Shown here in pieces: positions 1-8,134 of a DNA stretch of 64,000 bases. The notes under the pieces are model-generated. The model did not search any database, was not told the DNA's origin, and saw only the letters and a program-made list of their open reading frames with translations. The position numbers were made by a program, and so were the translations under genes. Source of the stretch: Paenarthrobacter sp. GOM3 (GTDB lineage Bacteria; Actinomycetota; Actinomycetes; Actinomycetales; Micrococcaceae); contig NZ_CP136562.1 of the NCBI RefSeq assembly GCF_018215265.2, positions 3,348,001 through 3,412,000 of the forward strand, read 5' to 3'. Each line of letters starts with the position of its first letter. Position 1 is the first letter of the stretch.

Positions 1-483
1 CACCTCAGCGTGCTGGGCAACTGCACCATTTCGCAGATGAAGGTCCTCAAGCGGTCCAAGTCCGAGGCCTCGGATGTGGCCCGCCACAACCTCGAGCGCG
101 TAGGGCTGGGTCACCTGGCGGACCGTTTCCCGGACCAGCTTTCCGGCGGCCAGCAGCAGCGCGTCGCGATCGCCAGGGCACTGTCCATGGACCCGCAACT
201 CATGCTCTTCGATGAGCCCACGTCCGCGTTGGACCCCGAAACCGTAGGTGATGTCCTGGCTGTCATGCGCAAACTGGCGCAGGAAGGCATGACCATGTTG
301 GTGGTCACGCACGAGATGGGCTTCGCCCGCGAAGTCGCCGACCGCGTCGTCTTCATGGACGCCGGCGTTGTGGTGGAAGAAGGCCCGGCCGAACACGTCA
401 TTAGTGCTCCTACCCAGCCGCGCACCAAGGAATTCCTGCGCCGCGTCCTGGACCCGACGCACATCGGCGTCGAGGAAGCGTAG
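1..483 (+). CDS. Polar amino-acid ABC transporter ATP-binding protein, 5' truncated by window edge
   Basis: ATPase subunit that drives uptake of a polar amino acid through a GlnQ/HisP-type (PAAT) importer at the inner face of the membrane. The reading frame is open from base 1, so the real start and the Walker A motif lie outside the window. Visible are the signature LSGGQQQR, Walker [14 protein letters not shown], and the H-loop VVTHEMGFA, followed by a C-terminal segment ([15 protein letters not shown]) typical of this subfamily. The substrate cannot be read from the ATPase. Permease and binding-protein genes are presumably upstream. A terminator-like hairpin follows about 20 bases after the stop. 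Confidence 0.93.
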   Translation, partial: HLSVLGNCTISQMKVLKRSKSEASDVARHNLERVGLGHLADRFPDQLSGGQQQRVAIARALSMDPQLMLFDEPTSALDPETVGDVLAVMRKLAQEGMTMLVVTHEMGFAREVADRVVFMDAGVVVEEGPAEHVISAPTQPRTKEFLRRVLDPTHIGVEEA

Positions 484-503
484 ACCCTTCGTTACATCGC
501 TCT

Positions 504-548
504 GACGGGCGGGTGGATCCCTCTTGGGGTACTGCTCGCCCGTTTTTG
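504..548 (+). terminator. Rho-independent terminator after the ABC ATPase gene
   Basis: ACGGGCG (505-511) pairs with CGCCCGT (537-543) and is followed directly by a short T run. The loop is long (25 bases), so strength is uncertain, but position and T tract fit a terminator. Confidence 0.55.
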
Positions 549-561
549 CGTTCGTCCGCAG

Positions 562-637
562 CGCTGGTGCACCATTTCGCGCCTTGCGCACTCGTCGTTC
601 GTCGGCAGCGCACCCTTTCGCCCCATTCGCACCAGCG
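562..637. repeat. Intergenic inverted repeat with internal direct repeats
   Basis: CGCTGGTGC (562-570) is a perfect inverted match of GCACCAGCG (629-637). Inside lie two near-copies of GCACC[A/C]TTTCGC[G/C]CC. No coding potential matching either neighbour is seen in 484-691. It could be a chromosomal palindromic element or part of the convergent termination region. Confidence 0.4.
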
Positions 638-691
638 GTTACGGGTGCGATCGGCGGAAACGGTAGCGGACGGGTTGGCGCAGAGCCGCGG

Positions 692-2401
692 TTAGCCTGC
701 CGTGAGGACCTGGCCCACCGCGGCGTTGATGGCTTCCTTGATCCGGGCATGAAGGCTGCGCAGGCCTGCCCGGTCCACGCGCACCTCAACAATGGTGCGC
801 CCCTTGAGCGGCGACTTGAGCGCATCGGCGAGTTCCGCCGTCGTGCTAACCGCCAGGTGCCCGACGCCGTACGCGGACGCGAGTGCCGCGATGTCCACTG
901 AGTGCGGGGTGCCAAAGAGGCGTTCGACGGCGGTGCCGTAGGCACCCGAGTCTTCAACTGCGCCATGCTCCAGGAGGCTGAAAATGGCTCCGCCGGAATC
1001 GTTGAGGACCACGATGCGGAGGTCCGGAACTGGTTCGCCGTATCCCATGAGCAATCCGCCGGCGTCGTGAAGGAAGGTGACGTCGCCCAGCAGGACCGTG
1101 GTCTCGCGGCCGCTGCCAACCGCTATCCCCGTGGCTGTCGCGATGGTGCCGTCGATGCCGGCCAAGCCCCGGTTTGCGTAGACCGTGGCGATGGGTGCGG
1201 TGTGTGGTTGCCCGGCCAGGTCAACGTCGCGGATGCCGTTGGAGGAACCGAGGACCAGCTGGCCGCGGGTGTGTTCCCAGACCGCTGCCCCGACGGACGG
1301 TCCGTTGGCAGCGCTCTCCCCCGTCAGCACGCTGTCCAGGCCATGCTGGGCTGCTGCACCTGCAAGAAGCCAGGAATCGAGCCATTCCGCAGAGCCACGG
1401 CCCGCGAAATCGGCGAGTTCCAGGAGTGTTTCGATAGGTGTTTCGCGTCGCCGGCCCGCCTCGTACCAGGCGACCGGGACCGGCTGGTAGATCGCGGATT
1501 CAACGGACTCGTGCGCCAGCAGGGATGCGACGGGACGCGAGAGGGTTGCCCGTCCGAACAGGACCACCCGTTCGATCGGGGTCGCAGAGCCGGGACCGAA
1601 ATGCTGCAGCAATACCCTGTACGGACCCACCGCGTTGGGGCCAAAGCGTGCGTTGGATGACGGCTCCGCGAGCAAAGGCAAACCGTGTGCCCTCGCGAAA
1701 GCTTCAGCCACAGGTCCGGCATCGTGGCCTGCGAGGACCACGGTGCGTCGCTCGGGGAGTTCGCTGGATGCCGCCGGAAGCTCGAGGACCTGGGGACCGG
1801 CGTCGTAATGGAACACGCCGTGTCCCTGCTCTTCCGGGAGGGCGTCGTTGGCCGCTGGAACCAAAGGATCACGGAACGCAAGGTTCAGCTGGACGGGGCC
1901 GGGCGGGGTGTCTTCGAGGGCGCCGGTGGCTGCATAAAGTGCGGTGGCAACAGCCTTCTGCGGATCGTCACCGGCGGGGACGTCGACGGCGAATCGGACG
2001 TGCTCGCCGAAAAGGTCCAGTTGGATGGTGGTCTGGTTGGCCCCGGTCCCGTGGAGTTCTTCGGGCCGGTCCGCGGAGATAACCACCACGGGCACGGCCG
2101 AATGGTTGGCCTCCATCACGGCCGGAAGAAGGTTGCCCACGGCTGTACCGGAGGTGGTCACGACGGCGGCAGGGGCCTCAGTGGAGAGCGCTAATCCAAG
2201 GGCGGTGAAGCCGGCATCGCGCTCGTCGATCCGGACATGCAACCTGACCCGGCCTGCAGCTTCTGCTTCCGCGAGGGCGTAGGCCATGGGGGCCGACCGC
2301 GAACCCGGCGCCACCACCACATGCCGCACACCGCCGTCGAGCAACGTGGTTACGGCGATCCGCGCGGCGGCGATGGATGTCAGAGAGTCCTGGGAAGTCA
2401 C
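692..2401 (-). CDS. menD: 2-succinyl-5-enolpyruvyl-6-hydroxy-3-cyclohexene-1-carboxylate synthase (MenD)
   Basis: Thiamine-diphosphate enzyme of menaquinone synthesis that joins isochorismate and 2-oxoglutarate to give SEPHCHC. The 569-residue length is normal for the family. The N-terminal ThDP half has APGSRSAPMAYALAEA and the RIDERDAGFTALGLA element. A central domain follows, and the C-terminal pyrophosphate half carries GDVTFLHDAGGL and a VLNDSGGAIFSLLEH segment. No signal peptide; cytosolic. It lies 151 bases downstream of phoX on the same strand, with a hairpin between, so it probably has its own promoter. The other men gene in view, menC, is on the far side of phoX. Confidence 0.95.
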   Translation of the reverse strand: MTSQDSLTSIAAARIAVTTLLDGGVRHVVVAPGSRSAPMAYALAEAEAAGRVRLHVRIDERDAGFTALGLALSTEAPAAVVTTSGTAVGNLLPAVMEANHSAVPVVVISADRPEELHGTGANQTTIQLDLFGEHVRFAVDVPAGDDPQKAVATALYAATGALEDTPPGPVQLNLAFRDPLVPAANDALPEEQGHGVFHYDAGPQVLELPAASSELPERRTVVLAGHDAGPVAEAFARAHGLPLLAEPSSNARFGPNAVGPYRVLLQHFGPGSATPIERVVLFGRATLSRPVASLLAHESVESAIYQPVPVAWYEAGRRRETPIETLLELADFAGRGSAEWLDSWLLAGAAAQHGLDSVLTGESAANGPSVGAAVWEHTRGQLVLGSSNGIRDVDLAGQPHTAPIATVYANRGLAGIDGTIATATGIAVGSGRETTVLLGDVTFLHDAGGLLMGYGEPVPDLRIVVLNDSGGAIFSLLEHGAVEDSGAYGTAVERLFGTPHSVDIAALASAYGVGHLAVSTTAELADALKSPLKGRTIVEVRVDRAGLRSLHARIKEAINAAVGQVLTAG

Positions 2402-2494
2402 CGCTCCAGTCTATTGGGGCAGTGATGGAGGGTCCGCCGGAACCCCGCGGGAGAGCATCCGATACTCGCTCACATCCCACCCCACAAACGGAAA

Positions 2495-2530
2495 CGCTCC
2501 TCCACCAGCAGTTCGCCGGTTGGAGGAGCG
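2495..2530 (-). terminator. Terminator downstream of phoX
   Basis: CGCTCCTCCA (2495-2504) pairs perfectly with TGGAGGAGCG (2521-2530). Read leftward, the stem is followed by TTTCCGTTTG, so it fits a terminator for phoX and separates it from menD. Confidence 0.65.
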
Positions 2531-2552
2531 CTTCGGTGTTGAACGGCAGCCG

Positions 2553-4643
2553 TTACTTGCGGAAGACCTGCACGATCGCGGGGCGCGGGGCCCGCACAGC
2601 AACGGCAGGGACCGGTGCGCCTGCAGCTACATAGTCCGGGAAGTACGAGTGCGGCGCATCGAACGTGCCTTCCTCGCCCGGGTGCTGGACGGCAACAAAC
2701 ACCGTGCGTTCTTCGTCGTGGACGATCGGACCACAGGTTTCGGCGTCTCGGGGCACGGCCAGGAACTGCTCCACCTTGCCGCGCTCCGGGCCTTCCAAAG
2801 TGACCTTGAACAGACCGTCGTTGTAGCCGATGGTGGACGGAGCGCCATCCGTGGAAATCCAAAGGTTGCCAACGGAGTCGAATGCAACGTTATCGGGGCA
2901 CGAAATCGGCGACACCTTATCTGCCGGGAAACCGGAGAAGTAGGTGGAGGTGTTCTTGGCGGGGTCGCCGGCAACCAGCAGCAGGGTCCAGTTGAACTTG
3001 GTGCCCACCTGGTCCTTGCCTTCGGTGATTTCGACAATGTGGCCGTCGCGGTTCAGCGTGCGCGGGTTGACTTCCGTGGCGCCTTCCTTGCCGGTCTTGC
3101 CGCGGTCCGAGTTGTTGGTGCACGCCACGTAGACCTTGCCGGTGAGCAGGTTTGGCTGAACGTCCTCGCAACGGTCCATCTTGGTGGGGCCAACCTTGTC
3201 GGCGGCCAAGCGGGTGTACACCAAGACCTCTGCCACGGACATGCCCGGAACCGCCGATACGCCGCCCACGACCAGCGGCAACCATTCGCCCGAACCGTCG
3301 AAAGCACCGTCGGCCGGGAGCTTGCCGGTACCGTCGATCTCGGCGGCGGGCGAGTCACCCGTGAAGCGGGCAACGTACAGGTCGCCTTCGGAGAGGAGGC
3401 CCATGTTGTTCTTCCGGGCGGCCTTGGAATCGCCCGCCTGGTACTTGCCCTTGGAGACGAACTTGTAGAGGTAGTCAAAGCGCTCATCGTCACCCATGTA
3501 GGCCACGACGCGGCCGTCGGGGGCAACAATGACGTTGGCGCCTTCGTGCTTGAAGCGGCCCATGGCGGAGTGCTTCCTGGGTGTGGAGGTGGGGTCGAAG
3601 GGATCCACTTCCACGATCCAGCCAAAGCGGTTGCTTTCGTTGGCGTACCCGGAATTGCGGGTGTCAAAGCGCGGCTCGTCGAGCTCCCACTGGCGGGTGG
3701 TTGCCTTGGCAGACAGGCCGTAGCGCTTGTCCGAGTCGCTCGTGCCGGGCGCAACGAAGTATCCGTTGAAGTTTTCTTCGCCGGAGAGGATGGTGCCCCA
3801 CGGGGTGGTGCCGCCGGAGCAGTTGCCCAGGGTGCCCTTGATCCAACGGCCGGCGGGGTCGTCGATGGTCTTGACAAAGTTGGTGCCGGCGGCAGGACCG
3901 GTCAGTTCGTAGACAGTGTCTGTGAGGAAGCGGCGGTTGAGGGCAGCACCCTGGACGTAGCTCCACGGCTTGTTCTTGTTCTTGCGCTCCAACTCCACAA
4001 CAGCCAGGCCGTGGGCTGCACGGCCGATGGCGCGGGCTTCGGCAGCGTCAAAGCCAACGGGAAGCATGATGTTCTCATTGGTGTACTCGTGGTTGGTGAA
4101 CAGCACTGCACGGCGATCCTTGGCGTCGGGGATCGGGATGATGTCCGTGTAGTCGTTGTTGTAGCCAAACTGACGGGCCTGGGCGGCTGCTGTCTGCTTG
4201 GTGATGTCGAAGGCCGGTGAATCGGCGAACAACGGGTCACCCCAACGGATGATCGGGTTCCACCCGAAACCCTCAGGAACGGTAAAGGCGTCGACGGCGG
4301 CGTCGACCGGCTTGATCGCTGTGAACTTGAGCTTGGACTTGTCGAAGCCCTTCTTGGCGGCATCGGAGAGCCCGTTGCCCGAATCGGCGGTGGCCGTATC
4401 AGCGCCACCTACGGCACCGCCGAGCACGACGGCGAGCGCACCCGCAGCGCCGAGGCCCAGTGCGGCGCGGCGGGACATGGCAGTGGAGGCGATGTCCCTG
4501 AAGTAGCCGTTGGTGCTGGTGTTGCAGACATCGCCAGAGCAGCCGTTATCGCATTTCAGGGCACACGTGACTGGGCTGCGCTTGCCTTTGGTGTGGCCGA
4601 GCATGGGGAGCAGCGGGAACGTGCGTCCGGTGGTTTCAGACAT
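2553..4643 (-). CDS. phoX: TAT-exported PhoX-family alkaline phosphatase (DUF839)
   Basis: Calcium/iron-type secreted phosphatase that releases phosphate from phosphomonoesters outside the cell. The 696-residue protein begins MSETTGRTF and has a twin-arginine leader (SRRAALGLGAAGALAVV, about residues 55-75). That sits well inside the N-terminus, as PhoX proteins typically keep a long pre-leader segment. The body carries PhoX-like blocks (GWNPIIRWGDPLF, FTNHEYTNEN, NCSGGTTPWGTILSGEENFNGYF, PRKHSAMGRFKHEGANV). The ATG at 4643 is chosen because GGAAGG stands 8 bases upstream and longer versions would overlap menC. A PHO-box-like repeat lies about 75 bases upstream, implying phosphate-starvation control. 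Confidence 0.92.
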   Translation of the reverse strand: MSETTGRTFPLLPMLGHTKGKRSPVTCALKCDNGCSGDVCNTSTNGYFRDIASTAMSRRAALGLGAAGALAVVLGGAVGGADTATADSGNGLSDAAKKGFDKSKLKFTAIKPVDAAVDAFTVPEGFGWNPIIRWGDPLFADSPAFDITKQTAAAQARQFGYNNDYTDIIPIPDAKDRRAVLFTNHEYTNENIMLPVGFDAAEARAIGRAAHGLAVVELERKNKNKPWSYVQGAALNRRFLTDTVYELTGPAAGTNFVKTIDDPAGRWIKGTLGNCSGGTTPWGTILSGEENFNGYFVAPGTSDSDKRYGLSAKATTRQWELDEPRFDTRNSGYANESNRFGWIVEVDPFDPTSTPRKHSAMGRFKHEGANVIVAPDGRVVAYMGDDERFDYLYKFVSKGKYQAGDSKAARKNNMGLLSEGDLYVARFTGDSPAAEIDGTGKLPADGAFDGSGEWLPLVVGGVSAVPGMSVAEVLVYTRLAADKVGPTKMDRCEDVQPNLLTGKVYVACTNNSDRGKTGKEGATEVNPRTLNRDGHIVEITEGKDQVGTKFNWTLLLVAGDPAKNTSTYFSGFPADKVSPISCPDNVAFDSVGNLWISTDGAPSTIGYNDGLFKVTLEGPERGKVEQFLAVPRDAETCGPIVHDEERTVFVAVQHPGEEGTFDAPHSYFPDYVAAGAPVPAVAVRAPRPAIVQVFRK

Positions 4644-4718
4644 GGGGGTGACCTTCCAGAGGGTGTACGAGGTTCCCGTTGAGCTTTTCAGCGGAATCCG
4701 AATCTGGGAGGTCACTCT

Positions 4719-4736
4719 GGTTAAGGCTGGGTGAAC
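4719..4736 (-). promoter_or_regulatory. Putative PHO box upstream of phoX
   Basis: Leftward the sequence reads GTTCACC-CAGC-CTTAACC: two 7-base units with an 11-base period, as in actinobacterial PhoP boxes (GTTCACC direct repeats). A weaker third unit (CACCACC) precedes it in phase. It overlaps the menC stop codon and is about 75 bases before the phoX start. Confidence 0.6.
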
Positions 4737-5740
4737 AAACGGTGGTGGTCTCGCGCCAGGACGGCGTGTACTCGTCGGAGCCGGTCCAACCACCAATCCC
4801 GGCGTTCTCCCGAGGCCGCGTACTGTTCCAGGAGTCCGGGATCGGGGTGCGTGTCACGCAACGGTATGGCGCCGTCGTCGGCCACCAGCGGATCCAAGGT
4901 GACGTCTGAGGCAAACAGCGAAACGGTGCCCAAGCCGCAGGCGTAGGGAAGGAACGGAAGGGAAGCTGCGAGCGCCAGCCCGGCCCGGATTCCCACCGAG
5001 GTATCCAGCGCGGAGCTGACGACGGCAGGCAGCCCTGCTTGATTGACGATGTCCAGTGCACGCCTGACGCCGCCAAGTGGCGCGACTTTGACCACGATCA
5101 GGTCCGCGGCACCTGCTTTCGCCACACGCAGGGGGTCGTCTTCCTTGCGCACGCTTTCGTCGGCAGCGATCAGAACTGGCGTACCGGCGGCGGCCAGCCG
5201 ACGGCGGACCTCGGCCAGACCTTCAATGGAGGGAACGGGTTGCTCGGCATACTCGAGGCCCTGCGTCGACAGAGCCCCGAGCGCTTCCACAGCTTGGCCG
5301 ACGTTCCATCCACCGTTGGCATCCACCCTGATGGCCGCCTCAGGAAGGGCCCTGCGTACTGCTGCTACCCGGGAGAGGTCGTCGGCAAGTTCCTGCCCCC
5401 GCTCGGCGACCTTGATCTTGACAGCATCCACCCGGCCGAAGCGGGCCAGGACGTCCGGTACCTGCTCCGCCCGAACTGCCGGAACCGTGGCATTAACCGG
5501 AATCACATGCCGTAATGGTGAGGGAAACCCTACCCAGCCTGCCTCCACGGCGGCAGCAAGCCAGCGGGAGGCTTCCTCGTCGCCGTATTCGGGGAAGGGG
5601 CAGAACTCGCCCCAGCCGTTCGGTCCCTGAAGCAGCAGTGTTTCGCGCTGCATGATCCCGCGGAACTTCACGCGCATGGGCAGCGACACTACGTGGGCGG
5701 AGTCCAGGAGTTCTTCGAGTTCAGGAAGGCTTGCAGGCAT
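4721..5740 (-). CDS. menC: o-succinylbenzoate synthase (MenC)
   Basis: Enolase-superfamily enzyme that dehydrates SHCHC to o-succinylbenzoate in menaquinone synthesis. The 339-residue form starting MPASLPELEE is taken; an upstream in-frame start at 5773 adds 11 residues. Superfamily motifs are present: VKIKVAE (base lysines near K108/K110), metal ligands in RVDANGGW (D140), EYAEQP (E166) and ADES (D194), and the second acid-base lysine in VVKVAPLGG (K218). Cytosolic. It is followed by phoX after 77 bases, and its stop codon lies within the phoX PHO-box-like element. Confidence 0.93.
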   Translation of the reverse strand: MPASLPELEELLDSAHVVSLPMRVKFRGIMQRETLLLQGPNGWGEFCPFPEYGDEEASRWLAAAVEAGWVGFPSPLRHVIPVNATVPAVRAEQVPDVLARFGRVDAVKIKVAERGQELADDLSRVAAVRRALPEAAIRVDANGGWNVGQAVEALGALSTQGLEYAEQPVPSIEGLAEVRRRLAAAGTPVLIAADESVRKEDDPLRVAKAGAADLIVVKVAPLGGVRRALDIVNQAGLPAVVSSALDTSVGIRAGLALAASLPFLPYACGLGTVSLFASDVTLDPLVADDGAIPLRDTHPDPGLLEQYAASGERRDWWLDRLRRVHAVLARDHHRLFTQP

Positions 5741-5801
5741 AATGCCACTGTACCGGCGGCTTCCCGGGCCCAATGGCGGCCATTTGGTCTATGTGGACAA
5801 C

Positions 5802-6392
5802 TCAAACGTCCCAGTAGTTCTGCACGCTTCCGAGGGCATCAGCCAACCGCGCCCCGGACAGGACCAAGGAGCTTTCCGGAACCCCCAGTTCTTCCCATTT
5901 GGCCACGATGCGCGTGTCGCCTTCCACAGGCAGCGGCCACAGCCAGAACTGCGCAGAACCCTCCACTTGTTCATCCCCGGCACTGCCTCCGCCGCCTCCC
6001 CGGCGCGTGAGGACGGGCCCCGAGACGTCTTCGGAGTCCTCCAACATGGACGGCGTGGGGTGGGCGGCAATCGCCTTCCTTCCGTCAGCGAGCGATACCC
6101 CGAACATCATTCCGGGTCCCGGGCGGCTGAAGCTCTGCTCCGCGACGTCACGCCATTCCTGGTCCGACTCGTCTGCGCGACGCACGGACCACGTGACGTC
6201 AAACAAACAGCCAGTGGAGTACACCTCCACCATCTTTACCGCCACCACGGCGCTGGTGCTTCGGTACACAAAACCCCCTACGGGCAGGATGCCCGGCAGT
6301 TCATCCGACGGCGGCCCGAACCATCCCGGCCGGATGGGCTGCGGCTGGCGTGGCCGCGACGGCGGCTCGGGGAGGTCGTCGAAGAAGCTCAT
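5802..6392 (-). CDS. Uncharacterised 196-residue protein
   Basis: Not recognised. Starting at MSFFDDLPEPP, the protein has a Pro-rich N-terminus (about residues 8-30), then a mixed sequence with WSVRRADESDQEWRDVAEQ, a glycine run (RRGGGGGS) and a Trp-rich stretch FWLWPLPVEGDT near the C-terminus. It resembles small actinobacterial proteins of unknown function. No signal peptide or membrane segment is evident. It is divergent from the DUF2510 membrane protein gene, with about 100 bases between. The longer form from 6476 is less likely because it would run close to the neighbour's promoter. Confidence 0.7.
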   Translation of the reverse strand: MSFFDDLPEPPSRPRQPQPIRPGWFGPPSDELPGILPVGGFVYRSTSAVVAVKMVEVYSTGCLFDVTWSVRRADESDQEWRDVAEQSFSRPGPGMMFGVSLADGRKAIAAHPTPSMLEDSEDVSGPVLTRRGGGGGSAGDEQVEGSAQFWLWPLPVEGDTRIVAKWEELGVPESSLVLSGARLADALGSVQNYWDV

Positions 6393-6495
6393 GTTCCATG
6401 CATACACCGCCACGGGACGTCCGGGGAGGGCCTTCTGGCAACCGAGAGACGGCAACCGCGATATTCTCGAAGTCACGACTCAATGCGGGGGAATC

Positions 6496-7125
6496 ATGAC
6501 TCAATCAATGCCCGGTTCAACAACACCTGCCGGTTGGTACCCGGACCCTTCGGACCCCAGGTTTGTCCGGTGGTGGGATGGCCACGCCTGGACAGGCAAT
6601 CAGGCTCCGCGCCAGATGCAGTATCAGCCAGTCATCAGGCCTCCCCGCCCACAGCTGAGCGAACAGACGCCGGTGTACAACCCGTTCATTTGGGTGATCA
6701 CTTTGCTGCCGCTGGTCTCCGTGATTTTCATGCTCTTCTGGCAGCCCGAATTCCGGATGATCACTACCCGCCAGGGCACCACCACCATCGATCCCTTCTC
6801 CATCTACACCCCCGCGTATTTCCTGCTCATGGGATCGAGCGTCGTTGCTTATGGCCTCTCGGTGTTTTTCGCCTATCTTGACCGTCAGCGCCTGCTGAAG
6901 TCCGGCGTCGAACGTCCTTTCCACTGGGCCTGGGCGTTCCTGAGCGCCATCGTCTACGTGATTGGCCGCTCCGTGATCGTCAATAAGGTCGCCCCAAAGC
7001 GTGGGCTGTGGCCGATCTGGGCCACCGCCGCTGTGTTCGTGATCAGCATGGTGGTGGCGGGCATCTGGACGTCCAACATGATGCAGTCCATGTACAACCA
7101 GTTCGGCTACTCGGTCACCACGTAG
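6496..7125 (+). CDS. DUF2510-domain membrane protein
   Basis: 209-residue protein with an N-terminal DUF2510 motif (AGWYPDPSDPRFVRWWDGHAWT, about residues 12-33), a short Trp-rich module common in actinobacterial membrane proteins. Four or so hydrophobic segments follow (near NPFIWVITLLPLVSVIF, YFLLMGSSVVAYGLSVFF, WAFLSAIVYVIGRS and WATAAVFVISMVVAG). The start ATG follows GGGGGAATC. The function is unknown. The 3' end overlaps the convergent XRE regulator gene by 11 bases. Confidence 0.8.
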   Translation: MTQSMPGSTTPAGWYPDPSDPRFVRWWDGHAWTGNQAPRQMQYQPVIRPPRPQLSEQTPVYNPFIWVITLLPLVSVIFMLFWQPEFRMITTRQGTTTIDPFSIYTPAYFLLMGSSVVAYGLSVFFAYLDRQRLLKSGVERPFHWAWAFLSAIVYVIGRSVIVNKVAPKRGLWPIWATAAVFVISMVVAGIWTSNMMQSMYNQFGYSVTT

Positions 7126-7996
7126 CCGTCGTGGCCGCCCAGCTGGTGAGTAGCTTGATATGTTCCTCGTGGACAGTGCCGGGCTCCGCTGTATAGACGC
7201 TGAGTTCGTTGACCGCCCGGGGCAGTGTGGGCAGTGCCAGGGACTGGTACGTCAGTTCCAAATACCCCACCACGGGATGTTGCAGCCTTTTGATGCCGTC
7301 ATGCCTGAAACGGATATCGTGTGAGCCCCACAGGGCGCGGAACTCCGGGCTGACCGTGGACAGCTCGCCCACCAGTTCGCGCAAGTCGCGGTCGTTGGGC
7401 TCCCGTCCGGCTTCTGCGCGCAGGAGGGCGGCAGTGGCTGCGGCGCCGGCTTCCCAGTCGACAAAGAAGTCCCGTGAGGCGGGGTCCAGGAAATGGTAGC
7501 GGGCAAAATTGGCATGGCCATGTGCCGTGGTGGTTTCGCTGGCGAACATTGGTGCGTGCAGGGCCCGTGCCAACGGGTTGGAGCCGACGACGTCCAAGCG
7601 CCCGTTGCGGACGAACGCCGCTGACATGGTCATGGTGTCCACCATCCACTGGACAGGTGCGGCTAACTCCCCGTCCTTGCGCCGTGGAGCAACCCGGTTC
7701 CTGGGGCGGGCAGCTTTGGCCAGCTCGAACAGGTATGTCCGTTCTTCTTCGCTGAGCTGCAGCGCCCGGGCGACGGAACTGAGGACGTCATCCGAAACGC
7801 CACTGATGTTGCCTTTCTCCAGCCGGGCATACCATTCCGTGCTCACGCCGGCCAATACGGCAACTTCCTCGCGCCGCAGTCCGGGGACACGACGCCTGCT
7901 GCCGGCCGGCAGCCCCACCTGTTCTGGAAGGAGCTTGGCGCGCCGGGTGGCGAGGAAGTCCTTGATGTCGGCTCGGTTGTCGGGCAGGTTATCCAT
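7115..7996 (-). CDS. XRE-family regulator with MmyB-like ligand-binding domain
   Basis: Transcription regulator of 293 residues starting MDNLPDNRAD. An N-terminal helix-turn-helix (about residues 10-75: RRVPGLRREEVAVLAGVSTEWYARLEKG) is followed by the MmyB-type C-terminal domain with QWMVDTM, FVRNGRLDVVGSNPLARAL, NFARYHFLDP and RALWGSHDIR. This family often controls a divergent neighbour in response to a small, possibly lipid-like, ligand. The divergent gene here is an MFS exporter, so local control is likely. The start is chosen at 7996 because the 5' extension to 8122 runs through the shared promoter region. Confidence 0.88.
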   Translation of the reverse strand: MDNLPDNRADIKDFLATRRAKLLPEQVGLPAGSRRRVPGLRREEVAVLAGVSTEWYARLEKGNISGVSDDVLSSVARALQLSEEERTYLFELAKAARPRNRVAPRRKDGELAAPVQWMVDTMTMSAAFVRNGRLDVVGSNPLARALHAPMFASETTTAHGHANFARYHFLDPASRDFFVDWEAGAAATAALLRAEAGREPNDRDLRELVGELSTVSPEFRALWGSHDIRFRHDGIKRLQHPVVGYLELTYQSLALPTLPRAVNELSVYTAEPGTVHEEHIKLLTSWAATTATW

Positions 7997-8028
7997 GGAT
8001 TCACGATAACGCGGGTGGCCCGTGGTGA

Positions 8029-8050
8029 GGGGGATACAGCTTGTACCCCC
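8029..8050. promoter_or_regulatory. Inverted repeat in the XRE/MFS divergent promoter region
   Basis: GGGGG-A-TACA-GCT-TGTA-CCCCC: arms of nine bases with one unpaired A. It sits 33 bases from the regulator start and about 85 from the MFS start and is a candidate operator. A second partial repeat, CCATTGCAATGaatGG, lies near 8082-8097. Confidence 0.45.
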
Positions 8051-8134
8051 TATAGACAGGGCCTTCTCCAGCGTTTGGAAATCCATTGCAATGAATGGAG
8101 AGACATTTTCTTTCCATTGCACTCAGGAGTTTGC

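Noticed and set aside
2286..4220. 644-codon rightward open frame antisense to phoX
   Set aside because: It mirrors the phoX codon pattern, has no ribosome site or domain, and phoX is a well-supported family member.
5899..6495. Upstream extension of the DUF2510 protein
   Set aside because: The DUF2510 motif expected near the N-terminus starts only after the ATG at 6496, which has a ribosome site.
5652..6881. Long rightward frame across the 5802-6392 gene and the DUF2510 gene
   Set aside because: It spans two opposite genes and a promoter region and gives a Pro/Arg/His-rich product with no domain.
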